This document shows, piece by piece, positions 8,435 to 15,974 of a stretch of DNA of 64,000 bases. A program made the translations under genes and the position numbers. A model generated the notes under the pieces. The model saw nothing but the letters and a program-made list of their open reading frames with translations, ran no database searches and had not been told where the DNA came from. How positions within the stretch are numbered: position 1 is the stretch's first letter; the number at the start of each line of letters is the position of its first letter. The DNA is from Erythrobacter sp. BLCC-B19 (GTDB lineage Bacteria; Pseudomonadota; Alphaproteobacteria; Sphingomonadales; Sphingomonadaceae), in assembly GCF_028621955.1 (NCBI RefSeq), contig NZ_CP117516.1, forward strand, positions 3,308,001 through 3,372,000, written 5' to 3'.

Positions 8435-9316
8435 CTAGGCCGGGTGACGCGCGAACCAGTCGAGCAGCGCGGCGTTGACTGCGTCCGGCGCTTCGGCGTG
8501 GCAGAAGTGCCCTGCGCCGGGGATCGCGCGGGTTTCGAGCCCGCCGGGAAAGTCGCTCTCGCGCATCGCGCCCATGAACACGTCCTGCGCGATGCACTGG
8601 TCGTCCGCCCCGCATAGCCCAAGTGTCGGCACTGTGATCGGCTTGGTGAACAGCGCGGCGGTTTCCAGCGCGGCGGGCGAGACGGTATCGAACGCCTGCC
8701 GGTAGTATGCGAGCGCCGCCTGCGCCACGCCGGGTTCGCGGAAGGTCGCCTTCATCGCGCCGAGCAGCGCCGCCGGAATGTCCCATCCCGGCGACCATGC
8801 GCACCACAGGGCTTCAAGATAGGCGCAATCATCGGCGAGGATCTGCGCTTCGAACCCCCGAGTCTGGAAGGCAAGGATATAGGCCGATCGCGCCTGCTGT
8901 TCGGCGTTGGCGGCAAAGGCCTCGCCGAAACGGACGGGATGGGGCACTGCCATGGTCACCAGCGAAGCAAAGCGCTCGGGCGCAAGGCTGGCGGCGGCAT
9001 AGGCGATATTGGCGCCCCAGTCATGGCCGACCAGATGCACTGGTGCTTCCGAAAGCGCAGCGGCAATGGCCACCACATCCTCGGCCATGCGCACCGCGTG
9101 GTAATCGCCGTCCTCAGGCTGGGACGATGGCTCGTAGCCCCGCATCCTTACCGCCACCGCGAGATAGCCTGCTTCGGCCAGCGCGCCGAGCTGGTGCGCG
9201 AAGGTCGCAGGCGTATCGGGAAAGCCATGGAGCAAGAGCACGACCGGCCCGGTGCCGTGCGCCTGCACGGAAAAGGCGAGACCCGCATGGGCGAGCGTGA
9301 TCGTCTCTCCGTTCAC
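8435..9316 (-). CDS. Alpha/beta hydrolase, epoxide-hydrolase-like
   Basis: The 293-residue protein has the oxyanion motif HGFPDTPATF and the nucleophile elbow VGHDWGAN. Aspartate rather than serine at the nucleophile place points to epoxide hydrolases or haloalkane dehalogenases, with an acid near GADDQ and a histidine in AGHFCHAEAP. The start is GTG at 9316, giving a GTGA overlap with the stop of the alcohol dehydrogenase, so the two are coupled. It is the last gene of the leftward operon beginning with the metal-dependent hydrolase. Opening an epoxide intermediate is a reasonable inference; the substrate is not known. Confidence 0.88.
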   Translation of the reverse strand: MNGETITLAHAGLAFSVQAHGTGPVVLLLHGFPDTPATFAHQLGALAEAGYLAVAVRMRGYEPSSQPEDGDYHAVRMAEDVVAIAAALSEAPVHLVGHDWGANIAYAAASLAPERFASLVTMAVPHPVRFGEAFAANAEQQARSAYILAFQTRGFEAQILADDCAYLEALWCAWSPGWDIPAALLGAMKATFREPGVAQAALAYYRQAFDTVSPAALETAALFTKPITVPTLGLCGADDQCIAQDVFMGAMRESDFPGGLETRAIPGAGHFCHAEAPDAVNAALLDWFARHPA

Positions 9317-10344
9317 AGCCGCGCGTCGCTCCAGGGGTCGATCATGATCTTGGCGTGACGCTCCGGGTCTTCGAGCGCGGTGAAGGCCTCGCCGATCCCT
9401 TCCAGACCGACCGTGCCGGTCACCAGCGGCTGCCAGTCGATCTTGCCCTCGGCCACCGCCGCCAGCGCTTCGGCAAATTCGGCCGGGGTGTAGTAGAGCA
9501 CGAATTGCAGGTTCAGCTCCTTGGCGATGGCGACCATCGGGTTGAAGCTGTCCTCGCCCTGCGGGATGCCGGCGACCACGATCTGCGAGCCCGCGGGCGC
9601 GGTGTTGATCGTCTGCGAGAGGACACCGCGCACCCCGGTGCAGTCGAATATGATCGCGCCCGCTGCCGCCCCGAGCGCCTCGAACACCGGGCGCTCGGCC
9701 GGATGCACGACCTCGCTCGCGCCCATCTGCCGGGCAAGGTCGCGCCGCTTGGGCGAGAAGTCGGACGCGACGATATTGGTCACGCCGCGCATTTTCAGCA
9801 CCGCGATGATCGCAAGGCCGATGGGGCCGCAGCCAAGCACGGCACAAGGCGCATCGCCCTCGCCCAGCACCGACTTGGCGACTGCGTGGACGGCGATCCC
9901 CAGCGGCTCGACCAGCGCGGCTGCCGCATCGGGAACGCCATCGGGGATCTTGAGCAGCAGCGCCTCGGTGCCGAGGAAATATTCGGCATAGGCACCGTCA
10001 ACCTCGACATTCGCGCCAATCGGCACGGGTGCGCCATCGCGGATCAGGAAGGGCACCGAGACCACCCGGTCACCCACCGCGAGCGTGCCTTGCGTCTCCG
10101 GCCCGAAGGCGATCACCTCGCCGACATATTCGTGGCCCAGCACCATGCCCTTGTCGAGATCCTGCCCCGGCGCGCCCAACGCGCGGGCAGTCGCGTCGAT
10201 CTCGCGCGCGTGCTTGAACTGGTGGAGGTCGGAACCGCAGATCCCGCAAAGCCGGGTGCGCAGCAAGACCTCGCCCGGGCCGGGGACGGGCATCGGCCGG
10301 TCTTCGATGGTGAAGGCCCGGTCCCGCATGACAGCCGCACGCAT
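9313..10344 (-). CDS. Zinc-binding alcohol dehydrogenase (MDR family)
   Basis: This medium-chain dehydrogenase has about 343 residues. CGICGSDLHQF carries the catalytic zinc cysteine, GHEYVGEV the zinc histidine and glutamate, and GCGPIGLAI the NAD(P) loop. It resembles sorbitol, threonine and butanediol dehydrogenases, which oxidise secondary alcohols. The ATG at 10344 is preferred to 10362 because GGAG lies seven bases before it and it starts one base after the cupin stop codon. Operon order is metal-dependent hydrolase, cupin, this gene, epoxide-hydrolase-like. It would interconvert an alcohol and ketone intermediate of that route. Confidence 0.92.
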   Translation of the reverse strand: MRAAVMRDRAFTIEDRPMPVPGPGEVLLRTRLCGICGSDLHQFKHAREIDATARALGAPGQDLDKGMVLGHEYVGEVIAFGPETQGTLAVGDRVVSVPFLIRDGAPVPIGANVEVDGAYAEYFLGTEALLLKIPDGVPDAAAALVEPLGIAVHAVAKSVLGEGDAPCAVLGCGPIGLAIIAVLKMRGVTNIVASDFSPKRRDLARQMGASEVVHPAERPVFEALGAAAGAIIFDCTGVRGVLSQTINTAPAGSQIVVAGIPQGEDSFNPMVAIAKELNLQFVLYYTPAEFAEALAAVAEGKIDWQPLVTGTVGLEGIGEAFTALEDPERHAKIMIDPWSDARL

Positions 10345-10345
10345 C

Positions 10346-10891
10346 TCAGGCTCCCGTGACAATCAGCTTGGCAGTATCGAGGCCCAGCGCCTCGCAATAG
10401 CCGGTGTAAAGCTCCAGCGCGGCGCGCGCATCGACGATCGAGGTGATCTTGTGATCCGCATCGACATTGATGTTCGCACCATAGATCGCGAACCAGGCGA
10501 TGGTGTCGCCCTCCTGATCCTCGGGCGTGCAGAGGGTGTGGAGCGATCCGGCAGGCTCGAACAGGTAGGATCCGGGCGAATTCACCGCCTCGGGCGTTTC
10601 GGCATAGAACCAGCGCCCCTGCAGCGTCACCGCGAAGACGAGGCCGGTGTGGTAGTGGGTCGGCACGCGGTAGCCCGGCGGGATGCGCGATTTCGAGACC
10701 CACAGGTTCTGGTTGAGATCGACGTGGAGCAGCTGGAGCGCGCTGCCGTCACCCGCCTCCATCCACGGCAGTTCATCGGCGCCAACGTGCATGGTCTGCT
10801 GGTCGGAGTGCGTCGGCACGATCGGCCGCGCCATCACGCGCGCGACGAATTCCTGCAAGGCGGCAGGGATGGGAAGCGGGGTCTGTTCCAT
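10346..10891 (-). CDS. Cupin, 2,4'-dihydroxyacetophenone dioxygenase-like
   Basis: The 181-residue cupin has the first motif in PPGYRVPTHYHTGLVFAVTL, with a pair of histidines for metal, and the second in FEPAGSLHTL. The overall pattern resembles the 2,4'-dihydroxyacetophenone dioxygenase group, non-haem iron enzymes that cleave the C-C bond next to a ketone in hydroxylated aryl ketones. The family name is a recollection from sequence style, and the substrate here is unproved. If it holds, the operon would oxidise an alcohol to a hydroxyketone (dehydrogenase) and cleave it here. It follows the PF10118 hydrolase by 16 bases. Confidence 0.8.
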   Translation of the reverse strand: MEQTPLPIPAALQEFVARVMARPIVPTHSDQQTMHVGADELPWMEAGDGSALQLLHVDLNQNLWVSKSRIPPGYRVPTHYHTGLVFAVTLQGRWFYAETPEAVNSPGSYLFEPAGSLHTLCTPEDQEGDTIAWFAIYGANINVDADHKITSIVDARAALELYTGYCEALGLDTAKLIVTGA

Positions 10892-10907
10892 GGAGTTTCC
10901 TGTCGTC

Positions 10908-11732
10908 TCAGGCGGTGGTCAGTGCGGTTTGCGAATAATGCGCGCGTGCGATCTGGAATTGTTCGGGCAGGTCGACCTTGGCCGGATTGTACCAGGGCAT
11001 ATAGGTCGCCAGCACACGCGGGATCCCGCGCTTCAGGTAATGGCTGTTGAAGGCCTTGCGCCGTGCATTGATCTCGGGCGTGTCATAGGCCGCAAACAGC
11101 TCGCCCTGCGGCGCCACCAGCACATCGCGGAAGCGCTTCACCCAGCCCAGGTAGTGCTTCTGCGACCACAGGCTCTGCTTCATGCGGTAGAACCAGCTGC
11201 CGACAATGTGTTCATAGACATCGAAGGCGACCGTGCGGTGTTCGAGCTCTTCCATCACGTGCCACTTGGCCAGATCGGCCAGCGGGCTGTCGGTGCGGTC
11301 ATAGAGCCCCACCTCGAACTGCGCGCGCGACATGGCGCTGGTCATGCTCTCGAAGCCTTCGGCATAGGCGAGCTTGAACTTGAGCGGCTTGTCGCGGGTA
11401 AAGGCCTTCAATTCGGCATCGAGTTCCTTTTCCAGCGGAAGCAGCGCCTGATAGGAAGGGTGCAGCGCGCGGATCAGTTCATTGGCGCGGGCGTGCTGCT
11501 TGAAATGCTCGCCCTCCTGCGCGCAGAAACGCTTGAGATCCTCCTTGAGCTGCGGATCGCGGATCAGCGGCAGTGCATCGCGCATGGTGCGGATCAGGAA
11601 CGGCTCCAGATAGGGCAGCATCATCCACGCGCCGAGAAACATGAATGACATTTCGGGATCGTCCTTGACGAAGACCAGATCCATGTCGGGCTGGAAGGCA
11701 AACTCCATCCGCCGAATTGTCATTTCTTCCAT
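10908..11732 (-). CDS. Predicted metal-dependent hydrolase (PF10118-like)
   Basis: The 274-residue helical protein has histidine/glutamate clusters typical of the uncharacterised PF10118 metal-dependent hydrolase family: FCAQEGEHFKQHARAN, WHVMEELEHRTVAFDVYEH and a preceding ILRD-like helix pattern. The ferritin-like spacing suggests a di-metal centre, but no reaction is established for the family. There is no signal peptide. It is first in the leftward operon and has an operator (11768-11783) placed between its -35-like TTGTCA and -10-like TAGTCT, so it should be repressed by the TetR protein at 2481. Confidence 0.8.
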   Translation of the reverse strand: MEEMTIRRMEFAFQPDMDLVFVKDDPEMSFMFLGAWMMLPYLEPFLIRTMRDALPLIRDPQLKEDLKRFCAQEGEHFKQHARANELIRALHPSYQALLPLEKELDAELKAFTRDKPLKFKLAYAEGFESMTSAMSRAQFEVGLYDRTDSPLADLAKWHVMEELEHRTVAFDVYEHIVGSWFYRMKQSLWSQKHYLGWVKRFRDVLVAPQGELFAAYDTPEINARRKAFNSHYLKRGIPRVLATYMPWYNPAKVDLPEQFQIARAHYSQTALTTA

Positions 11733-11767
11733 CAGGGCTCTCCGGTGCGCGATTCTTTGAGCCTAGA

Positions 11768-11783
11768 CTAAACATCTGTTCAG
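11768..11783. promoter_or_regulatory. Predicted TetR operator, site E
   Basis: CTAAACATCTGTTCAG, read leftward as CTGAACA-GA-TGTTTAG, stands four bases after TTGTCA. A TAGTCT at 17-base spacing (11765-11770) overlaps its end. This is the same promoter layout as site D, 6 kb away. Confidence 0.75.
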
Positions 11784-11854
11784 CGCTTGACAACCGGCTT
11801 CGCGGACAAGGGCGCGGCACAGGAAAGCGCAGCAGTCCCGCTTGCGCCCTTCCC

Positions 11855-12538
11855 TCATTCGGGCACCGCCGGCTGGTAGATCTGCACGATCCGCAGGAAC
11901 GACTGGATCGCTATTCTTTCCAGCTCGTCCATCCGACCCTCGAAGGGCTTTTCGTAGCCTGCAAAAACCGTCAGCCCCTCCATCGAGGCCGAGATGAACA
12001 GCGCCAGATCATCATGGCACTGCGGCGTGAGATCGGGACGCAATTCGCGGATGATCTCCAGCAGCGACCGGCGCGCGCGGGTGTAGAGTTCCTGCACGCG
12101 TTCCAGCACGAAGGGATCGTGGTTTCCCAGCGCCCACAGCTCGGGAAAGACATGGGTCGTCTTCTTGGTGCGAATATCCTCGAGGATCAGCCCGCACACT
12201 TCGGCAAGGCGCTCCTCGGGGGTTTCATCGGTGAATTGCAGGATCGCGTCGAACTCGACTTCGTAAGCGCGGATCAGGGCATCGAGCAGGGCGCGGATCA
12301 GCTCTTCGCGCGTTGCGAAATGATAGGTGAGATTGCCGATCTTGAGACCGCAGACCGCAGCTATCCTGCGCATCGACAGCGCGCCGTATCCTTCTTCCAC
12401 CAGCAGGTGCAGCGCCGACGAGAGAATCTGCTCGCGCGTCTCGTGGCCTTTGGAATAGCCCCCTTCGCGCGGAGGAAAGGCAAGGTCTGCAACCGATATG
12501 CTCTTGAATCTGCGGGATTCGAGATTCGAAAATGGCAT
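11855..12538 (-). CDS. TetR-family regulator beside the amine operon
   Basis: The 227-residue regulator has a 40-residue leader and then the TetR helix-turn-helix: HETREQILSSALHLL, YGALSMRRIAAVCGLKIGNL and the recognition segment TYHFATREELI. The ATG at 12538 is selected because GGGAG stands five bases before it. It is divergent from aauB, with 119 bases between them that contain the TGACC-N6-GGTCA palindrome, so control of the aau operon is the natural inference. It is convergent in role, not in sequence, with the TetR protein at 2481: the two recognition helices differ and no CTGAACA site is found here. Confidence 0.9.
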   Translation of the reverse strand: MPFSNLESRRFKSISVADLAFPPREGGYSKGHETREQILSSALHLLVEEGYGALSMRRIAAVCGLKIGNLTYHFATREELIRALLDALIRAYEVEFDAILQFTDETPEERLAEVCGLILEDIRTKKTTHVFPELWALGNHDPFVLERVQELYTRARRSLLEIIRELRPDLTPQCHDDLALFISASMEGLTVFAGYEKPFEGRMDELERIAIQSFLRIVQIYQPAVPE

Positions 12539-12568
12539 GAAAACTCCCGACATTGAAAAATGGACGAT

Positions 12569-12591
12569 TGACCAATTTAGGTCACTTGACA
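12569..12591 (+). promoter_or_regulatory. Palindrome plus -35 element before aauB
   Basis: TGACC-AATTTA-GGTCA (12569-12584) is an inverted repeat that lies directly before a perfect TTGACA (12586-12591) facing aauB. No convincing -10 is seen at 17 bases. It is a candidate operator for the divergent TetR gene. Confidence 0.5.
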
Positions 12592-12657
12592 AGGTTTTCC
12601 GTTCAATGAGAGCATTCCCCTGCCCGGTTCCATGTCCAGCCGGGCAAAGGGGGATCC

Positions 12658-13830
12658 ATGATGCGCTGCGCTTGGCTTGGTGTTGCGGTTCTGGTCACAG
12701 GCCTGACGGGCACGGCCAAGGCTGCGCCGGGGGAGCCGCCGCTGCCCATTGAAGAGCTGTCGCAGGTCGAAACCCTGCCCGCCGACTACCCCAAAAGCTG
12801 GGTGCTGGTGCACGACTTCCACTTCAACTCCATTGTCGATGGACGGATCGCGATTGTCGATACCGCCAACCCGCAAGTGCCGCTCAAGGGCATGGTGCGC
12901 GCGGCGCAGTTCGCCAATATGCTCTATGCGCCCGAAGCGCGCGAAATCTACACCTCCGAGACGTTCTATTCGCGCCTGACCCGCGGCGAGCGGACCGATG
13001 CCATCACGGTCTGGGACACCGCGACGCTCCAGCCCAAGGGCGAGATCGTGCTGCCCGGCGGCAAGCGCCAGCAATCGGTGACCTATACCGGCACCTTCCA
13101 GTTCACCAACGATCACAAGTGGGCACTGGTTGCCAACTTCACGCCCGCGCAGTCGGTGACGGTCGTCGACCTGGCGGGTCGCAAGCTGCTCGGCGAGATC
13201 GACCTGCCCGGCTGCACCCACATCTATCCCACCGGCAAGCGCGGCTTTTCCAGCCTGTGCGCCGATGGATCGATGATCTCGCTGGTGCTGGCCGAAGACG
13301 GCACGGTCGCTTCCTCCAAGGTGATCGAGAACGCGCATGATATCGACACCCAGCCCTTGTTCGGAATGCCGGCGATGGTCGGCAAGACGGCGTGGTTCGT
13401 GAGCTATACCGGCCAATTGCGCGGCTACGACCTGTCGGGCGACACCGCCCGCCCCCTGCCCGCGCCGGCCCATGTCGGCAAAGCTGACGGCGGCGCGCCG
13501 GAATGGCGCCCCGGCGGCTGGCAGGTGATCGCCAGCGATGCGGCCGGGCTGCTCTATGTGCTGATGAGCCCCAACGGGCGCGAGGGCAGCCACAAGGATG
13601 GCGGCACCGAAGTCTGGGTGGTCGATCCGGTGGCGGACAAGCGCCTGCGCCGCATCGACCTTGGCGGCCTTGCCTCCTCGATCACGGTCACCCGCGAAGC
13701 GAGCCCGGCGTTGATCGTCGCGCGGCCCGATGGTCAGATCGACGTCTTCTCCGCTGCCGACGGCAGCCTGATCCGCAAGCTGGGCGCGACGGCGGCGTTC
13801 AACCCCACCGTGCTGACGGTGGTGCCGTAG
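12658..13830 (+). CDS. aauB: Aromatic amine dehydrogenase large subunit
   Basis: The 390-residue periplasmic beta-propeller subunit starts with a signal peptide (to about ALTGTAKAAPG, residue 24). It is followed by repeating blades such as GRIAIVDTANPQ, ITVWDTATLQPKGEI and VTVVDLAGRKLLGEI, characteristic of MauB/AauB large chains. An EIYTSETFYSRLTRGERTD stretch matches the conserved block before blade 2. The holoenzyme is a heterotetramer with the small subunit at 14931. It oxidises primary amines to aldehyde and ammonia and passes electrons to a periplasmic carrier. Two in-frame ATGs (12658 and 12661) follow AAGGGGGA. It is the first gene of the operon. Confidence 0.92.
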   Translation: MMRCAWLGVAVLVTGLTGTAKAAPGEPPLPIEELSQVETLPADYPKSWVLVHDFHFNSIVDGRIAIVDTANPQVPLKGMVRAAQFANMLYAPEAREIYTSETFYSRLTRGERTDAITVWDTATLQPKGEIVLPGGKRQQSVTYTGTFQFTNDHKWALVANFTPAQSVTVVDLAGRKLLGEIDLPGCTHIYPTGKRGFSSLCADGSMISLVLAEDGTVASSKVIENAHDIDTQPLFGMPAMVGKTAWFVSYTGQLRGYDLSGDTARPLPAPAHVGKADGGAPEWRPGGWQVIASDAAGLLYVLMSPNGREGSHKDGGTEVWVVDPVADKRLRRIDLGGLASSITVTREASPALIVARPDGQIDVFSAADGSLIRKLGATAAFNPTVLTVVP

Positions 13831-13831
13831 G

Positions 13832-14338
13832 ATGGCCGCCCTCTCCCTGTTCCTCGCGCTGGTGCTGCTCAGCGCGGCGGCGCACAAGGCGATTGCCCGC
13901 GACCGGCTTGCTTTGGTGGTGGCCCGCTTGCTCAGTCTCACCGCTCCGATCGCGGCGCTTGTCCTGGTGATTGCGACGGTGCTGGAAGCGCTCGCCGCGT
14001 TCGCCATTCTCCTGCCTGCGACCGCTGCTGGAGGCCTCCTGGGGGCCGCGCTGATCTGGACGCTCTACGCCCTCGCGCTGCTGCGTCGCCGGGGCGCGGT
14101 GCTCGATTGCGGCTGCGATTTCGCCGCGCGCGAAAAGCCGGTGGGGATCGTCACAATCGTGCGACCGGCCATCCTTGCCGCGCTGGCAGCGCTTGCCGCG
14201 CTCGCGCCGCGTGCCGTCTGGAGCATCGAAACCCCCTTTGCCGCCGCCGCGCTCGTAGCCTTGTGGTTCGCCGCATCCGAACTCGCCGCGCTTCCGGCCA
14301 CCGCCCGTAACCACCGCCACAGGAGAGCCAGCCAATGA
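13832..14338 (+). CDS. aauE: MauE/AauE-like membrane maturation protein
   Basis: The 168-residue membrane protein has four predicted hydrophobic spans (about 2-20, 33-60, 66-85 and 110-150). A conserved AspCysGlyCys at residues 92-95 (LDCGCDF) is typical of MauE, which is needed to form the many disulfides of the small subunit. It starts one base after the aauB stop and overlaps aauD by four bases (ATGA). Pairing with the thioredoxin-like aauD suggests a dedicated disulfide relay in the periplasm. Confidence 0.85.
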   Translation: MAALSLFLALVLLSAAAHKAIARDRLALVVARLLSLTAPIAALVLVIATVLEALAAFAILLPATAAGGLLGAALIWTLYALALLRRRGAVLDCGCDFAAREKPVGIVTIVRPAILAALAALAALAPRAVWSIETPFAAAALVALWFAASELAALPATARNHRHRRASQ

Positions 14339-14931
14339 TCCTCACATCGCAAATCCTGCTCTGGGTGGCGGTCATCGTGCTCGCGGTGCTGGTCGCGGCG
14401 CTGGCGCGGCAAGTCGGCATCCTGCACGAGCGGATCGCGCCCGCGGGCGCCCTGACCCTGCACCAGAGCGTGAATGTCGGCGACGCGCCCACGCCGGTCG
14501 AACTGAGGACGGCGCAAGGCGGCAGCATCACCATCGGCGGCACACGCGCCGCGCGCAGCCAGCTCGTCTTCTTCGCCGCGCCCGATTGCCCGATGTGCAA
14601 GTCGCTCCTGCCGGTGCTGCGCGCTTCGGCGCGGGCCGAGGGCGACTGGCTCGATGTCGTCATCGCGGGCGACGGCGAGGAGGCATCCTACCGCCGGATG
14701 CTGGCGCAACACGACATCGCCCACCTGCCGCTGGTGCTGTCCGAGGCCTTGGGGCGCAGTTTCGGCGTCGCCAAGCTGCCCTATGCGGTGCTGCTCGACG
14801 AGAGCGGCCGGGTCGCCTCGCTCGGCCTCGTCAACAGCCGCGAGCATCTGGAAAGCCTGTTCGAAGCCAAGGAGCGCGGGGTTGCCTCGTTGCAGGATTT
14901 CCTCGCCCGCCGTGAAGGGAGCACACGCTGA
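14335..14931 (+). CDS. aauD: MauD/AauD thioredoxin-like protein
   Basis: The 198-residue protein has an N-terminal membrane anchor (about residues 5-25) and a periplasmic thioredoxin fold with Cys85-Pro-Met-Cys88 (DCPMCKSLLP). The cis-proline segment is KLPYAVLLDESG. MauD proteins act with MauE in folding the disulfide-rich small subunit, which here has 14 cysteines. Coupled overlaps (ATGA with aauE, one base with aauA) argue for balanced translation. Confidence 0.88.
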   Translation: MILTSQILLWVAVIVLAVLVAALARQVGILHERIAPAGALTLHQSVNVGDAPTPVELRTAQGGSITIGGTRAARSQLVFFAAPDCPMCKSLLPVLRASARAEGDWLDVVIAGDGEEASYRRMLAQHDIAHLPLVLSEALGRSFGVAKLPYAVLLDESGRVASLGLVNSREHLESLFEAKERGVASLQDFLARREGSTR

Positions 14932-15488
14932 TGGCCGGGTTCGACAAGTTTGCCGAAAATCTCTCGCGCCGCCTCGCGCGCGGCACCTCGCGGCGCTCTT
15001 CGCTGGCGTGGCTGGGGATGCTGGCTACGGGTGCTGCGGCGATCCCCGCGTTGCCGGTCGCGCGTGCGGCGACACCGCAACATGGCGGCGGCGCGAGCGG
15101 GCGCCAGCCGGTGACCTCGGGCTCGGCGCAGGACCCGGGCGATCGCACCTCCTGCGATTACTGGCGCTACTGCGCGATCGACGGTTTCCTGTGCTCGTGC
15201 TGCGGGGGCACGGTGAACACCTGCCCGCCCGGCACCGAGGTCAGCCCGATCACCTGGATCGGCACCTGCACCAACCCGGCCGACGGGCGCGCCTATGTCA
15301 TCAGCTACAATGACTGCTGCGGCGCGTCTTCCTGCGGCCAATGCCTGTGCAACCGCAACGAGGGCGACCGCCCGCAGGTCAGGCCGCAAGCGAACAACGA
15401 CTACAACTGGTGCCTCGGGACCGAGAGCAGCATCTACAATTGCTCGCTCGCCGTGATCGTCGGCGTGGCGACCGAGGATGCCGGGTGA
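14931..15488 (+). CDS. aauA: Aromatic amine dehydrogenase small subunit (TTQ)
   Basis: The 185-residue small subunit carries the tryptophan tryptophylquinone cofactor. By alignment from memory with methylamine and aromatic amine dehydrogenases, the two cofactor tryptophans are Trp109 (SPITWIGTC) and Trp160 (NDYNWCLG). That numbering equals the one I recall for the Alcaligenes faecalis aromatic enzyme. The CDYWRYC and GFLCSCCGG blocks are closer to AADH than to methylamine dehydrogenase. A twin-arginine leader (TSRRSSLAWLGM) directs export in folded form, with cleavage near PVARA. Fourteen cysteines follow the leader. The gene overlaps aauD by one base. Confidence 0.95.
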   Translation: MAGFDKFAENLSRRLARGTSRRSSLAWLGMLATGAAAIPALPVARAATPQHGGGASGRQPVTSGSAQDPGDRTSCDYWRYCAIDGFLCSCCGGTVNTCPPGTEVSPITWIGTCTNPADGRAYVISYNDCCGASSCGQCLCNRNEGDRPQVRPQANNDYNWCLGTESSIYNCSLAVIVGVATEDAG

Positions 15489-15952
15489 CGGGTGCGGGGC
15501 GCCCTTTGCTGCTGACCGCAATGATGGCGCTCGCCGCCAGCGCCGCTGCGCAAGGGTCGCCTTCCGCCATGACGGGCGTTGCCAACCCCGAACAGGCGCA
15601 CATCGACTACATCCTCAAGTGTCAGGGCTGCCACCAGCCCGAGGGCGGCGGCGACATCGCCCACACTCCGCCATTGCAGGGCGAGGTCGCGCGGTTCCTG
15701 CACGTGCCCGGCGGGCGCGAATTCCTGGCGCGGGTGCCTGGCGTTGCCTCGGTCGATCTCAGCGACGCGCGCCTTGCGCAACTGCTCAACTGGACGCTCC
15801 AGCGCTTCGACCGGAGCAATATGCCCGCCGACTTCGAGCCCTATTCGGCGGCCGAAATTTCACAGCTTCGTCGCCAACCGCTCCGGCTCGAGCGTGAAGC
15901 GACCAGGGCCAGTCTTCTCGCAGCGATGGGGGAACGCACGCGGGATCATTGA
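15485..15952 (+). CDS. Small periplasmic c-type cytochrome (aau orf-2-like)
   Basis: The 155-residue protein begins with GTG overlapping the aauA stop (GTGA). It has a signal peptide ending near ASAAAQG (residue 24) and one haem motif, Cys46-Gln-Gly-Cys49-His50, with candidate methionine ligands further on (SNMPADF). The order aauB-E-D-A then a small monohaem cytochrome matches the described Alcaligenes faecalis aau cluster as I recall it. It is the likely immediate electron acceptor or relay, although azurin-type proteins serve that role elsewhere. Confidence 0.85.
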   Translation: MTGAGRPLLLTAMMALAASAAAQGSPSAMTGVANPEQAHIDYILKCQGCHQPEGGGDIAHTPPLQGEVARFLHVPGGREFLARVPGVASVDLSDARLAQLLNWTLQRFDRSNMPADFEPYSAAEISQLRRQPLRLEREATRASLLAAMGERTRDH

Positions 15953-15974
15953 TCGCAATTCAGGGGGTGTTGCT

